From: Streptomyces flavochromogenes
GTDB taxonomy: Bacteria > Actinomycetota > Actinomycetes > Streptomycetales > Streptomycetaceae
Assembly (NCBI RefSeq): GCF_000717595.1
Contig: NZ_JNZO01000040.1
Coordinates: 1-64,000 of the forward strand
Reading direction: 5' to 3'
Length of the DNA stretch: 64,000 nt
The position numbers and the translations under genes were made by a program. This document shows positions 15,205-24,109 of the stretch, piece by piece. The notes beneath the pieces were generated by a model that did no database searches, had not been told where the DNA came from, and was given only the letters and a program-made list of their open reading frames with translations. Within the stretch, counting starts at the first letter, position 1. Every line of letters starts with the position of its first letter.

Positions 15205-17268
15205 ATGGCCTCCACCCTGACCAAGCCCGCACGGCCCCCCGTCGGACCCCCGGCCGCACGCCGCACCCGCGTCCTGGCACTGCCGGAGGCCCGCTGGGCG
15301 CTGGCCGCCCTGGTGCTGTTCCTCATCGCGCTTCCCCTGGACCTGCTCGGTGCTCCGGCGTGGACGTGGGGGCCGCTCTTCGCCGCCACCTACCTCGCCG
15401 GCGGCTGGGAACCGGCATGGGAGGGACTGAAGGCTCTCAGGGACAAGACCCTGGACGTCGACCTGCTCATGGTGGTCGCCGCCCTCGGCGCCGCCGCCAT
15501 CGGGCAGGTCCTCGACGGAGCGCTCCTGATCGTCATCTTCGCGACCTCGGGAGCGCTGGAGGCGGTCGCCACCGCCCGGACCGCCGACTCGGTGCGCGGG
15601 CTGCTCGACCTCGCCCCCGCCACCGCGACCCGGCTCCTCGACGACGGAGCCGAGGAGACGATCGCCACCGCCGACCTCGTGGTCGGGGACGTCGTCGTGA
15701 TCCGCCCGGGGGAGCGGATCGGGGCCGACGGCCGGGTCCTCGAAGGAGCGAGCGAGGTCGACCAGGCCACCATCACGGGAGAGCCCCTACCGGTGGTCAA
15801 GGAGAACGGCGACGAGGTCTTCGCAGGCACCCTCAACGGCACCGGCGCGCTCCGCGTCGAGGTCGAGCGGGACGCCTCCGATTCGGTGATCGCCCGCATC
15901 GTACGGATGGTCGAGGAGGCCTCCGGGACCAAGGCCCCGACGCAGCTCTTCATCGAGAAGATCGAACAACGGTACTCGCTCGGCATGGTCGTGGCCACCC
16001 TCGCGGTGTTCTTCGTGCCGCTCGCGTTCGGCGCCGGGCCGACCGACGCCCTGCTGCGCGCGATGACCTTCATGATCGTCGCCTCGCCGTGCGCCGTGGT
16101 ACTCGCCACCATGCCACCGCTGCTCTCCGCCCTCGCCAACGCCGGCCGGCACGGCGTCCTCGTGAAGTCCGCCGTCGTCATGGAGCGGCTCGGGCAGGTC
16201 GACGCCGTGGCCCTCGACAAGACGGGCACGCTGACCGAGGGGACCCCACGGGTCACGGCCGTCCGCCCCGTTCCCGGCGAGCGCGCCGTGGACGAGGGCC
16301 GGCTGCTCGCCCTGGCGGCGGCCGCCGAACATCCCAGCGAACACCCACTGGCCCGCGCGGTCGTCCTCGCCGCCCACGCCCGTGGCCATCGACTCCTGCC
16401 CGCCGAGGACTTCGGCTCCACCCCCGGTGTCGGCGTCACCGCCACCGTCGGCGGCGAGCGGGTCGAGGTCGGTGCCCCCGCCCGGCTCCTCCCCGGGGCC
16501 GAGGACGGCCGCACGGACGACGCGCCCCGCACCGCCCGCGCGGCCACCGTGGCCGCGGGCCTCGCGGCCGCACTGGAGGCGGACGGACACACCGCAGTCC
16601 TGGTCAAGGTCGACGGCGTGCCCGTCGGCGTCCTCGGCATCGCGGACCGGCTGCGCCCGGACGCCGCCGCCACCGTCGCCGCCCTCACCGGGCTGACCGG
16701 CTCCACGCCGACACTGCTCACCGGGGACAATCCGCGCGCCGCCGCCCGCCTCGCCGCCGACGTCGGCATCACCGACGTACGCGCCGGACTCCTGCCCCAG
16801 GACAAGGTCGCCGCCGTCCAGGAGCGTGAGAGGGCCGGACGCAAGGTCCTGGTGATCGGGGACGGCGTCAACGACGCGCCCGCGCTCGCCGCAGCCCACA
16901 CCGGCATCGCAATGGGCCGCGCGGGCTCCGACCTCGCCCTGGAGACGGCGGACGCGGTGATCGTCCGCGACGAACTCGCCACCGTCCCCACGGTCGTCGC
17001 GCTCTCCCGCCGCGCCCGCGGTCTGGTCGCGCAGAACCTCGTCATCGCGGGAGTGTTCATCACCGGCCTGGTGCTCTGGGACCTCGTCGGCACCCTGCCG
17101 CTGCCCCTCGGTGTCCTCGGCCACGAGGGCTCCACGGTCCTGGTCGGCCTCAACGGCCTGCGCCTTCTCCGGGAGGCCGCCTGGCGGCGCGCGGCGGCGA
17201 TCGCGGCTGCGGCGTCGACCGCCGGGACCGCGTCCGCGGAGACGGCGTCCACCGGGACCGGGTCCTGA
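15205..17268 (+). CDS. P1B-4 type heavy-metal-exporting ATPase (Co/Zn/Fe class)
   Basis: 687 residues. P-type ATPase motifs are TGE at 191-193, SPC at 294-296 in the transport helix, DKTGT at 338-342 (phosphorylated Asp338) and GDGVNDAP. The SPC motif with HEGSTVLVGLNGLRLL near 640 defines subgroup P1B-4 (CoaT, CtpD, PfeT), which exports Co2+, Fe2+ or Zn2+. It is distinct from the CPC copper/zinc pumps, and there is no N-terminal CxxC metal-binding domain. The C terminus ends in an Ala/Thr-rich tail. It is divergent from an ArsR sensor with a Zn/Co/Ni-type site. The exact metal is undetermined. Confidence 0.92.
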   Translation: MASTLTKPARPPVGPPAARRTRVLALPEARWALAALVLFLIALPLDLLGAPAWTWGPLFAATYLAGGWEPAWEGLKALRDKTLDVDLLMVVAALGAAAIGQVLDGALLIVIFATSGALEAVATARTADSVRGLLDLAPATATRLLDDGAEETIATADLVVGDVVVIRPGERIGADGRVLEGASEVDQATITGEPLPVVKENGDEVFAGTLNGTGALRVEVERDASDSVIARIVRMVEEASGTKAPTQLFIEKIEQRYSLGMVVATLAVFFVPLAFGAGPTDALLRAMTFMIVASPCAVVLATMPPLLSALANAGRHGVLVKSAVVMERLGQVDAVALDKTGTLTEGTPRVTAVRPVPGERAVDEGRLLALAAAAEHPSEHPLARAVVLAAHARGHRLLPAEDFGSTPGVGVTATVGGERVEVGAPARLLPGAEDGRTDDAPRTARAATVAAGLAAALEADGHTAVLVKVDGVPVGVLGIADRLRPDAAATVAALTGLTGSTPTLLTGDNPRAAARLAADVGITDVRAGLLPQDKVAAVQERERAGRKVLVIGDGVNDAPALAAAHTGIAMGRAGSDLALETADAVIVRDELATVPTVVALSRRARGLVAQNLVIAGVFITGLVLWDLVGTLPLPLGVLGHEGSTVLVGLNGLRLLREAAWRRAAAIAAAASTAGTASAETASTGTGS

Positions 17269-17328
17269 GCGGTCGTACGCGCTCCACCTCCGCCCGTCAG
17301 GAGCGGCGGCCCGGTTCCTGACGTGACG

Positions 17329-18297
17329 TCACCAGGTGCGGCCGGCCTCCGTCAGGAGGTCCCGGACGCGGGTGACGTCGGAGTTGGCGGGGCGACCGGG
17401 GCGTTGGACGAGGTAAGCGGTGTTGATGGGCGGGTCGTCCGGGTGGTGCAGGGGCACGAGGGCGCCCGACGTCAGTTCGGCCTCGCAGAGGTAGCGGGGC
17501 AGGACCGTGAAGCCCGCGCCTGCGGTGACCGCCGCGAGGACGCCGCGCAGGTCGGGGACGGTGACGGCGGCGGTGCGGGAGAGCCGGCTGCCGAAGACGT
17601 GGCGCCAGTAGCGACGGGCTATCGGCAGGTCCTCGGCGTAGCTGATCAGCGGGACGGCGTGCAGGGCCGCCGGGCCCTCCCGCGCCGCCCGCTCGCCGAC
17701 GAGATGGGCCCACGTGGGGGCGGCGACCAGCACGAACTCCTCGTCCATCAGCGGTACGGAGGTCAGCGCGCGCCCCCGCGGACGAAAGGTCGCGATCACC
17801 AAGTCATGGCGTCCGGCCCGGAGTTCGTCGAGGAGGGGTTCGGTGAGGCCCGGCGTGATCCGGAGCCTCACCCCTTCGGCCGCCAGGGGTGCCAGGGCCG
17901 GCAGGACGCGGGTGCAGAGCAGTTCGGCGGGGCCCGCCAGGTGGACGGGGGCGGCCCGCTCGTGGGGTTCGGTGTCATGGCCGGTCGCGGCGGCGAGCGC
18001 GTCGAGGGGAGCGGCGACGCGGGCCGCGAGGTCGTGGGCGACCGCGGTCGGGGCGACCCCGCGCGGCAGCCGTTCGAACAGCTCTCGGCCTGTCTGTCGC
18101 TCCAGGGAGCGGATCTGGGTCGTCACCGTGGGTTGAGAGAGGCCGAGGAGCCCCGCGGCCGCGGTGAACGAGCCGGAGCGGTAGACGGCCAGGAACGTAC
18201 GCAGCAGATTCAGGTCCGCCGGTCCCGCGCTGCCGCCGGGAGGCGCCGTCGCGGTGCGGGGGACGCCCACCGGGCCATCAGGATCCGTATGCCTCAC
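17329..18297 (-). CDS. LysR-family transcriptional regulator
   Basis: 322 residues. After a roughly 28-residue leader comes the winged helix-turn-helix (LNLLRTFLAVYRSGSFTAAAGLLGLSQPTVTTQIRSLERQTGRELFER), then a two-lobed effector domain (LLDELRAGRHDLVIATF, LVAAPTWAHL, VTAGAGFTVLPRYL). It lies downstream of the DJ-1-family gene in the same direction, but a terminator separates the two, so it has its own promoter. LysR proteins often control a neighbour, here most likely the DJ-1 gene; that is inference. Confidence 0.9.
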   Translation of the reverse strand: MRHTDPDGPVGVPRTATAPPGGSAGPADLNLLRTFLAVYRSGSFTAAAGLLGLSQPTVTTQIRSLERQTGRELFERLPRGVAPTAVAHDLAARVAAPLDALAAATGHDTEPHERAAPVHLAGPAELLCTRVLPALAPLAAEGVRLRITPGLTEPLLDELRAGRHDLVIATFRPRGRALTSVPLMDEEFVLVAAPTWAHLVGERAAREGPAALHAVPLISYAEDLPIARRYWRHVFGSRLSRTAAVTVPDLRGVLAAVTAGAGFTVLPRYLCEAELTSGALVPLHHPDDPPINTAYLVQRPGRPANSDVTRVRDLLTEAGRTW

Positions 18298-18329
18298 ACG
18301 GGAAGCCTACTGGTATTCCTATGACGGGA

Positions 18330-18360
18330 ACGCCCCGCACCCTCAGGGGGTGCGGGGCGT
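18330..18360 (-). terminator. Terminator of the DJ-1-family gene
   Basis: 13-nt perfect arms (acgccccgcaccc / gggtgcggggcgt), 5-nt loop, starting 38 nt after the stop at 18399. Confidence 0.8.
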
Positions 18361-18398
18361 CCGGCCGCCGGGGCCGCTCGGGCCGCCGGGGCGTCGTA

Positions 18399-19094
18399 TC
18401 AGCCCAGTTCCTTCAGGACCCGGTCCGCGAGCGGGGCGGCCGAGGCCGGGTTCTGGCCGGTGATGAGGTTGCGGTCGACGACGACCTTCGGCACCCACGG
18501 CTCGCCGACCTGGACGTCGATGCCGGCCTCGACCAGGCGGGTCTCCAGGAGCCACTTCGCCTTGTCGGCGAAACCGGACTGGGTCTCCTCGTCGTTGGTG
18601 AACGCGGCGACCTTGTAGCCGGCGAAGGCGTTGGTGCCGTCGTCCTTCGTGGCGGCGAGCAGCGCGGCCGGGCCGTGGCAGACGACGGCCAGCGGCTTGC
18701 CGGAATCCAGGGCGTCGATCAGCAGCCGGCCCGAGACCGCGTCGACCGCGAGGTCCTCCATGGGGCCGTGGCCGCCCGGGTAGAAGACGGCCGCGTAGTC
18801 GGCCAGGTCCACGTCCTCGAGGCGGAGCGGGTGCCGGAGCTCGGTGAGCGAGTCGACGGCGGCGGCGACCTTGTCCGCACCCTCCTGGCCGCCGTTGAAC
18901 TCAGGCGCGAGGCTGCTCTTGTCGACGGTCGGGACGACACCGCCGGGGGTGGCGACGACGACCTCGTACCCGGCGGCCGTGAACGCCTCGTACGGCGCGG
19001 CCGCCTCCTCGGCCCAGAAGCCGGTCGGGTGCTTCGTACCGTCGGCCAGGGTCCAGAAGTCGGTGCCGGTCAACACGAAAAGGATCTTGGGCAT
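18399..19094 (-). CDS. DJ-1/PfpI superfamily (Hsp31-like) protein
   Basis: 231 residues from ATG 19094 (MPKILFVLTG). The nucleophile elbow AVVCHGPAALLAA gives the catalytic Cys, FYPGGHGPMEDL the preceding Gly-rich turn, and the long insert FWAEEAAAPYEAFTAAGYEVVVATPGG is typical of Hsp31/YhbO-like members. These proteins act as glyoxalase III, deglycase or chaperone; which applies here cannot be told. The ORF can be extended upstream to 19247, but the extension is Arg/Pro-rich shadow sequence. A LysR gene and an AraC fragment flank it. Confidence 0.9.
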   Translation of the reverse strand: MPKILFVLTGTDFWTLADGTKHPTGFWAEEAAAPYEAFTAAGYEVVVATPGGVVPTVDKSSLAPEFNGGQEGADKVAAAVDSLTELRHPLRLEDVDLADYAAVFYPGGHGPMEDLAVDAVSGRLLIDALDSGKPLAVVCHGPAALLAATKDDGTNAFAGYKVAAFTNDEETQSGFADKAKWLLETRLVEAGIDVQVGEPWVPKVVVDRNLITGQNPASAAPLADRVLKELG

Positions 19095-19294
19095 GAGGGT
19101 TCTCCCGGGAGGTGCGGGCCTGGTTCCGGCCCGAAGGGCGGTGATCGCCCACCCGGCGCCCCGGTGCGGGGACCGTCGGTGTGGCGATGTCCTCGAACGT
19201 AGCCCCGTCCCGGAGACCTTTCCAATGCGGAATCCAATGGCTGCCATGGGAACTCCGATGGGTCCACGGGAATACGCCCATGCCCCTGGCCTGC

Positions 19295-19525
19295 GGAAAG
19301 GCTCAGACGTTCACCGGCTCGGCCTCCGCGGCGCGTGCCGCGGAAGGTACGCCGACAGCCGAGCGGAGTGACCCCGATGGCGGCACGCAGGTGCCGGCGC
19401 AGTGAGGTCCCCGTGGCGAGGCCGACCTCCGTCGCGATGCCGTCCACGGGCAGATCGGTCGGCTCGAGCAGGCGCCGGGCCGGGCGTCGGTCGTGGGGCC
19501 GGCGGGGCCGCAGGAGCGCGCGCAC
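19295..19525 (-). pseudogene. Truncated AraC-family regulator, C-terminal DNA-binding fragment
   Basis: The minus strand reads ARRLLEPTDLPVDGIATEVG, then LATGTSLRRHLRAAIGVTPL and RRTFRG. This is the second helix-turn-helix of an AraC/GlxA-type regulator, with the usual P-x-x-Y/R-R-x-x-F ending. Upstream of about 19525 there is a stop and no homologous N-terminal domain. Downstream the frame runs on without the normal stop. It therefore looks like a decayed gene fragment. AraC/GlxA proteins themselves contain a DJ-1-like domain, so the neighbouring DJ-1 gene may be historically related, which is speculative. Confidence 0.6.
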
Positions 19526-19667
19526 GTCAGTGGGGCGTATGCATGCGGCCTCCGCGCGTCAGGGGCGCGTCAGGGCGGACCAGGGCCAGGTGATCACCGG
19601 GCATAGCGTCGAAGACACCCCGGCGCGACCGTGCCGGGGACCGTGTTCCGCTTCTCGGGAGGAACCC

Positions 19668-20018
19668 ATGGCACACGCCCTGTACGGAGACGACCCGGAG
19701 CCTGGGGAACCGTTCCCGGCCGGACGCCTCTGCGTGCCCGTCCGGCCGGGAGGCTGCGGCTTCGTGACCCGTCTGTTCCGCACGCCGGTCGGCGGCAGGA
19801 CCGCCGTCGCGTTCACCGACCCGGCGCGGCTGAGGGCCGTTCTGGGCGCCGACCAGCCCTGGATCCCGCTGTCGGAACCGGCGCTGCGGGCACTGACGGA
19901 GCCGCTGGACGTCCGCGAGCTGAGGATCGATCCGGTGCTGACGGCTCCGCGGCCCGCCACCGCCTCCGTACCCCTGCCCGAGCCGCTGCGGCGGCCTCTG
20001 ACCGCGCTCGCGAGCTGA
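19668..20018 (+). CDS. SAV_915-like small protein
   Basis: 116 residues from ATG 19668, preceded by GGGAGGA. The sequence CVPVRPGGCGFVTRLFRTPVGGRTAVAFTDPARLRAVLGADQPWIPLSEPALRALTEPLDV resembles, from memory, the SAV_915 family of streptomycete proteins, which has an SseB-like look. It ends 14 nt before the LysA start, so the two are an operon. A role as an accessory protein of the PLP decarboxylase is possible but unsupported by motifs. Confidence 0.6.
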   Translation: MAHALYGDDPEPGEPFPAGRLCVPVRPGGCGFVTRLFRTPVGGRTAVAFTDPARLRAVLGADQPWIPLSEPALRALTEPLDVRELRIDPVLTAPRPATASVPLPEPLRRPLTALAS

Positions 20019-20032
20019 CGGGAGACCCGGAG

Positions 20033-21376
20033 ATGACCACGCTCGACACCCGGCCCGCCTCCGGCCCCGGAACCACCCCCGACTCGCTCTCCGTCTGGCC
20101 CGCGTCCACCTCCGAGCAGCCCCACGGCGGCCTCCTCGTCGGCGGCGTGGCCCTCGCCGAGATCGCCGAGAGCCACGGCACGCCCGTGTACGTCCTGGAC
20201 GAGAACGAGGTACGCGAACGCTGCCGCACCTACCGCAGCGCCTTCCCGGACGCCGACATCCACTACGCGGCCAAGGCCTTTCTGTGCCGCGCCCTCGCCC
20301 GCTGGGTGGAGGAGGAGGGACTCGGCCTGGACGTGTGCTCCGCCGGTGAGCTGGAGCTCGCCGTCACCACCGGCTTCCCGGCCGACCGGATCCTGTTCCA
20401 CGGCAACGCCAAGTCGCCGCAGGACCTCGGCACCGCACTGCGCCTCGGCGTGGGCCGGATCGTCATCGACACCCCCGCCGAGATCGCGCGCATCGCCGCC
20501 GCGGTCGGGCCCGGGGGACGTCAGAGGGTCATGGTCCGTGTCACGCCCGGGATCAGCGCGGGCGGCCACGAGAAGATCCGCACGGGCTCCGACGACCAGA
20601 AGTTCGGGCTCTCCCTCCGGGACGGCCACGCCCAGCACGCGATCGCCCGCATACTCGACCAGCCGCAGCTCGAACTCACCGGAATCCACTGCCACCTGGG
20701 TTCACAGATCACGGACGTCAAGCCGTATCTCGTGGCCGTGCGGCGCCTCGTCGGCCTCATGGCCAGGGTGCGTGACACCCATGGGTTCGCCCTGTCGGAG
20801 CTCGACCTCGGCGGCGGCCACGGCATCGCGTACCGCCCCGGCGAGCCCGCCCTCGACGTCACCGCGCTGGCCCGCAGGGTCCGCGCCGAACTGGCCGACA
20901 GCTGCGCGGCCGCCGGCCTCCGCGTCCCGCGCCTCGTCGTCGAACCGGGCCGCGCGGTCTCCGGACCGGCCGGAGTCGCCGTCTACCGGGTCCTCGCGGT
21001 CAAGCGCACACCCGGACGGACTTTCGTGGCGGTGGACGGCGGGATGAGCGACAACCCGCGACCCGCGCTGTACGGGGTGCGCTACGCCCCGCGCCTGATC
21101 GGCCGTCACTCGCCGGCCGACAGCGAGAGCGTGACGGTCGTCGGCCGCCACTGCGAGGCCGGCGACCTCCTGGCCGAGGACGTGTCGCTGCCCGCGGACA
21201 CGCACCCGGGCGACCTCCTCGCGGTACCGGTGGCCGGCGCGTACCACCTCTCGATGGCCTCCTCGTACAACCTCGTGGGCCGCCCGCCGGTGGTTGCCGT
21301 GCGCGACGGCCACGCGCGACTCCTGGTGCGCAGGGAGACGCTGGAGGACCTCAGGGCCCGGGACGTCGGTCTGTAG
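20033..21376 (+). CDS. lysA: Diaminopimelate decarboxylase-like fold-type III PLP enzyme
   Basis: 447 residues from ATG 20033. The PLP Lys is in IHYAAKAFLCRALARW, and ITGIHCHLGSQI-type sequence (GIHCHLGSQITDVKPY), LDLGGGHGIAY and VEPGRAVSGPAGVAVYRV follow in the order of LysA. Substrate-binding CEAGDLLAED gives the Cys that completes the active site across the dimer. Meso-diaminopimelate decarboxylation to lysine is the expected reaction. The usual streptomycete lysA sits between argS and thrA, so this isolated copy beside a SAV_915-like gene may be a second LysA-type decarboxylase with a specialised substrate. Confidence 0.88.
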   Translation: MTTLDTRPASGPGTTPDSLSVWPASTSEQPHGGLLVGGVALAEIAESHGTPVYVLDENEVRERCRTYRSAFPDADIHYAAKAFLCRALARWVEEEGLGLDVCSAGELELAVTTGFPADRILFHGNAKSPQDLGTALRLGVGRIVIDTPAEIARIAAAVGPGGRQRVMVRVTPGISAGGHEKIRTGSDDQKFGLSLRDGHAQHAIARILDQPQLELTGIHCHLGSQITDVKPYLVAVRRLVGLMARVRDTHGFALSELDLGGGHGIAYRPGEPALDVTALARRVRAELADSCAAAGLRVPRLVVEPGRAVSGPAGVAVYRVLAVKRTPGRTFVAVDGGMSDNPRPALYGVRYAPRLIGRHSPADSESVTVVGRHCEAGDLLAEDVSLPADTHPGDLLAVPVAGAYHLSMASSYNLVGRPPVVAVRDGHARLLVRRETLEDLRARDVGL

Positions 21377-21391
21377 CCCGCGCGGGGTGTC

Positions 21392-21423
21392 GTGGGCCGG
21401 CCGTCGGGGGACGGCCGGCCCAC
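21392..21423 (+). terminator. Terminator after lysA
   Basis: 14-nt perfect arms (gtgggccggccgtc / gacggccggcccac), GGGG loop, 16 nt past the stop. Confidence 0.8.
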
Positions 21424-21658
21424 AGGCGTCGGCGACGCCCGGCCTCCGTGCGAAGCACGGCGCACCCGACGACGCGGGTGCCCGCCCGGCTCGAAACCGG
21501 ACGGGACGGGACGGTGGTTCTCCTTCACGAGCTCTGATACGTCCATGGCCGACGTCGGCGTACGGCGGACGCGACCGGTGCCGATGGAGCTACTCACTGG
21601 TACGGTCCCTGACCAACCGGCGCTCCACGTGGGGCCGCCGGGTCGGGAGGGGTGCGGA

Positions 21659-22486
21659 GTGACGGTGGAACGAGTGGGTGCGGTCGGGGTGCTGCCCGAG
21701 GGGCTCGCGCAGGCGATACGGGGGACGGCCGAGGACATCGCCACGGTGCTGCGCGCCGCGCCCGGCAAGGCCGGCGCCGGACTGCCCGTGCCCCGGTCCA
21801 CCTGGACCCTGGGCGAGGCCGCCGCCCACCTGGCGCAGGCCAACGCCCTCATGGCCGACCTGGCCGCCGGACACGACCGCCCCTACGGCGACGGCACCCC
21901 CGGGAGCCTCGCCGCCGCCAACGAACGCGCGCTCGCCGGATTCGGGGAGCGGGCACCCGGTCCACTCGCCGAGATGATCACCGCCCAGGCCGAGGCCTTC
22001 CTCGCCTCCGTGGAGGACCGCGACCCGGAGGATCTCCTCTCCACCCCGCTCGGCGCCATGCGCCCGGCCGTCCTCGGCTCGTACCTGCTGACGCACATGC
22101 TCGGTCACGGCTACGACCTGGCCCGGGCCGTCGGCCGCCCCCACATGCTGGACGCGCGGCGGGTCGACCTCACGCTGCCGTTCATGATCGAGGCGATGCC
22201 CCGGGTCACCGACCCGGCCGCCGTCGACGGCCTGACGGCCCGCTTCGCGGTACGGCTCCGGAGTGGTCCGAGCTTCGGCGTCCTCGTCACGGACGGCGCC
22301 GTGGAGACCACCCACGAGCCGCCCGCCCGCCCGGACTGCACCATCCTCACCGAGCCGGTCGCCTTCCTCCTCCTCGGCCTGGGCCGGATCGACCCCTGGC
22401 CCGTGATCGCCTGCGGCAAGGCCCTCGGATGGGGCCGGAAGCCCTGGCTGGCCCCGCGCTTCCCCCGCCTCTTCCGGGCGCCGTAG
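21659..22486 (+). CDS. DinB/mycothiol-dependent maleylpyruvate isomerase-like protein
   Basis: 275 residues from GTG 21659 with GGGAGGG upstream. The N-terminal four-helix DinB-like domain has STWTLGEAAAHLAQANALMADLA and the later LTHMLGHGYDLARAVG, which supply His residues of the predicted metal site. The C-terminal part (VLVTDGAVETTHEPPARPDCTILTEPVAFLLLGLGRIDP) resembles the SCP2/MDMPI C-terminal domain that binds mycothiol or lipid. Maleylpyruvate isomerase itself needs gentisate genes, none of which are here, so the family call is better than the enzymatic one. Confidence 0.8.
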   Translation: MTVERVGAVGVLPEGLAQAIRGTAEDIATVLRAAPGKAGAGLPVPRSTWTLGEAAAHLAQANALMADLAAGHDRPYGDGTPGSLAAANERALAGFGERAPGPLAEMITAQAEAFLASVEDRDPEDLLSTPLGAMRPAVLGSYLLTHMLGHGYDLARAVGRPHMLDARRVDLTLPFMIEAMPRVTDPAAVDGLTARFAVRLRSGPSFGVLVTDGAVETTHEPPARPDCTILTEPVAFLLLGLGRIDPWPVIACGKALGWGRKPWLAPRFPRLFRAP

Positions 22487-22761
22487 GGCGTCCGGGGTGC
22501 CGCCTGCGAGTCCGGAGTAGGGCCAGGCCCAGGAACCGAGCAGCGTACGCCGCGGACCTCCGGGTCCCTCGACGGCCCGTGTACGGCGGTCCTCGCCGCC
22601 CCCGTACCCGCGGCTGACCGGCCACCGAGCGTGCGGAGGCGTTCAGGATCCGTGACCGCCCCCGTCGCGGCGTGCCGCGCGGCGCGCGCCGATGGATCCT
22701 GGAGGTATCGGAAGGGGCCGCGCCTCGGTCGCGCGAGGCCGGCTGTGCGAGGAGGCAGATC

Positions 22762-23061
22762 ATGAGCCGCACTCTGGAGTGGACCGTCGGCGTGGAGCTG
22801 GTCGAGGACGACGGCAGGACCAAGGCCGAGGCCCGGCTCCTGACCGGCAACTCGACCCTCACGGGTCACGGTTCCGCCCGCTGCAACCCGTCGGACGTCG
22901 ACGTTCCGGCGATCGGTGACGAGCTCGCGGCGAGCCGGGCGATGAAGGACCTGGCCGGCAAGCTCATGCGCGAGGCCAACCGGGAGATGGAGGCGGTGGG
23001 CGCCGGGACCGTACCCCAGCGCACCGGACCCGGATACGGCTGGCCGGAGGCGGTCTCCTGA
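22762..23061 (+). CDS. DUF1876 family protein
   Basis: 99 residues from ATG 22762 with a GAGGAGG ribosome site 8 nt upstream. The sequence MSRTLEWTVGVELVEDDGRTKAEARL, then GSARCNPSDVDVPAIGDELAASRAMKDLAGKLM, matches DUF1876, a small dsRBD-like alpha/beta protein common in actinobacteria. Family members often sit next to stress genes. The next gene is a CBS-domain protein on the other strand. Function unknown. Confidence 0.85.
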   Translation: MSRTLEWTVGVELVEDDGRTKAEARLLTGNSTLTGHGSARCNPSDVDVPAIGDELAASRAMKDLAGKLMREANREMEAVGAGTVPQRTGPGYGWPEAVS

Positions 23062-23325
23062 CCGGCCCGCGGGCGTCTGCGGGGTGAGGACCCGGCGGCA
23101 CGCGAGCGAAGCGCCGGGCCCGGGGGTGTAACTGCGCCCTGACAGGCCTGGCGCCGGGCTCCCGCGGTTCTCCTCCCGGGCCGGGCTCTCGCCGTTCTCC
23201 CGCGCCGGGCCCGTCTTCCGCGCCGGGCTCGTCTCCCGGGCCGGGATCGCGCGGGCTCGTCTCCCCAGGCCGGACTCGCGCGGGCCGGTCTCCCCAGGCC
23301 GGGGCGTCTCGCGCCCCCGTGCGCC
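23062..23325. repeat. Low-complexity intergenic tract with degenerate CCGGGCCGGG repeats
   Basis: Irregular repeats of ctcgtctccc-(c/a)gg-gccgg and cgcgccgggc fill most of this gap. No gene is supported. The tract ends in the terminator of the CBS gene. Confidence 0.5.
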
Positions 23326-23370
23326 GGGCGGTCGAGGGCTCGTCCCCCCGGGCCGGGCCCTCGACCGCCC
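23326..23370 (-). terminator. Terminator of the CBS-BON gene
   Basis: 13-nt arms (gggcggtcgaggg / ccctcgaccgccc) around a GC-rich 19-nt loop, immediately after the TAG at 23371. Confidence 0.75.
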
Positions 23371-23994
23371 CTACGCCGACCGGTCCTCCCCGCCCTCGGC
23401 GCCGCCCTGGTCCTCGTACGTCAGCCGGTCCTCGACCTCCACCACTCCGTCCACCGTCTCGCACAGCCGGACGAGGATCGGGCCGATCCCCGCGCGGTCG
23501 AGTGTGCCGCTCAGCGTCACCCGGCCCTCGTCGACGTCGATGTGGACGGCGGAGGGGGAGAGGCGGAGGATGCGGACGACCACGTCCTCGCGGATCTCCT
23601 CCTGGATCGACCGGTCCCTCCGCAGGAACAGCTGGAGCAGGTCGCTCCGGCTCAGCACCCCGATGAGCTTCCCGTCCGCGTCGACGACCGGCAGTCGCTT
23701 CACCCGGTGCCGTTCCATGAGGCGGGCCGCCTCGACGGCCGTCCAGGAGGGCCTGGCCGTCACGACGGGGCTCGACATCATGGCCTCCGCGGTGCTCGGC
23801 CCGTCCTTCGCGGTGTGCCGTCGCAGGAGGTCGGCCTCGGAGACCACGCCCACGGGCCGGTTCTCGTCGTCGACCACCGGGACGGCGGTGATGCCGTACT
23901 CGTCGAGGAGCCGCGCGATCTCCTTGAACGACGTCCCTGGCTGTACCGCGACCGCGGTCGGCGTCATCAGGTCGGCGACACTGCGGTGCCTCAT
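23371..23994 (-). CDS. CBS-pair plus BON domain protein
   Basis: 207 residues from ATG 23994. CBS1 (VADLMTPTAVAVQPGTSFKEIARLLDEYGITAVPVVDDENRPVGVVSEADLL) is at about 6-58 and CBS2 (MSSPVVTARPSWTAVEAARLMERHRVKRLPVVDADGKLIGVLSRSDLL) at about 73-120. A BON domain (IREDVVVRILRLSPSAVHIDVDEGRVTLSGTLDR...VDGVVEVEDRL) is at about 134-192. CBS pairs bind adenine nucleotides as energy sensors and BON binds phospholipid. CBS-BON proteins are typical of actinobacterial dormancy and hypoxia regulons. The divergent neighbour is a secreted propeller protein, and a tandem repeat lies between them. Confidence 0.93.
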   Translation of the reverse strand: MRHRSVADLMTPTAVAVQPGTSFKEIARLLDEYGITAVPVVDDENRPVGVVSEADLLRRHTAKDGPSTAEAMMSSPVVTARPSWTAVEAARLMERHRVKRLPVVDADGKLIGVLSRSDLLQLFLRRDRSIQEEIREDVVVRILRLSPSAVHIDVDEGRVTLSGTLDRAGIGPILVRLCETVDGVVEVEDRLTYEDQGGAEGGEDRSA

Positions 23995-24109
23995 CGTCCG
24001 TTCCGTCCCTTCTGGGTTCCGGAGTCCATGATCTCCTACCGGGCGCCGGAGCGGGACGAGGGGGCGACAGGGACTTGCGAGGCCTGTCATGTACATGGTT
24101 ACTTCGGGT

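Noticed and set aside
15205..17268. Copper pump (CopA-like)
   Set aside because: The transport motif is SPC, not CPC, and there is no N-terminal CxxC domain; the HEGST motif is P1B-4.
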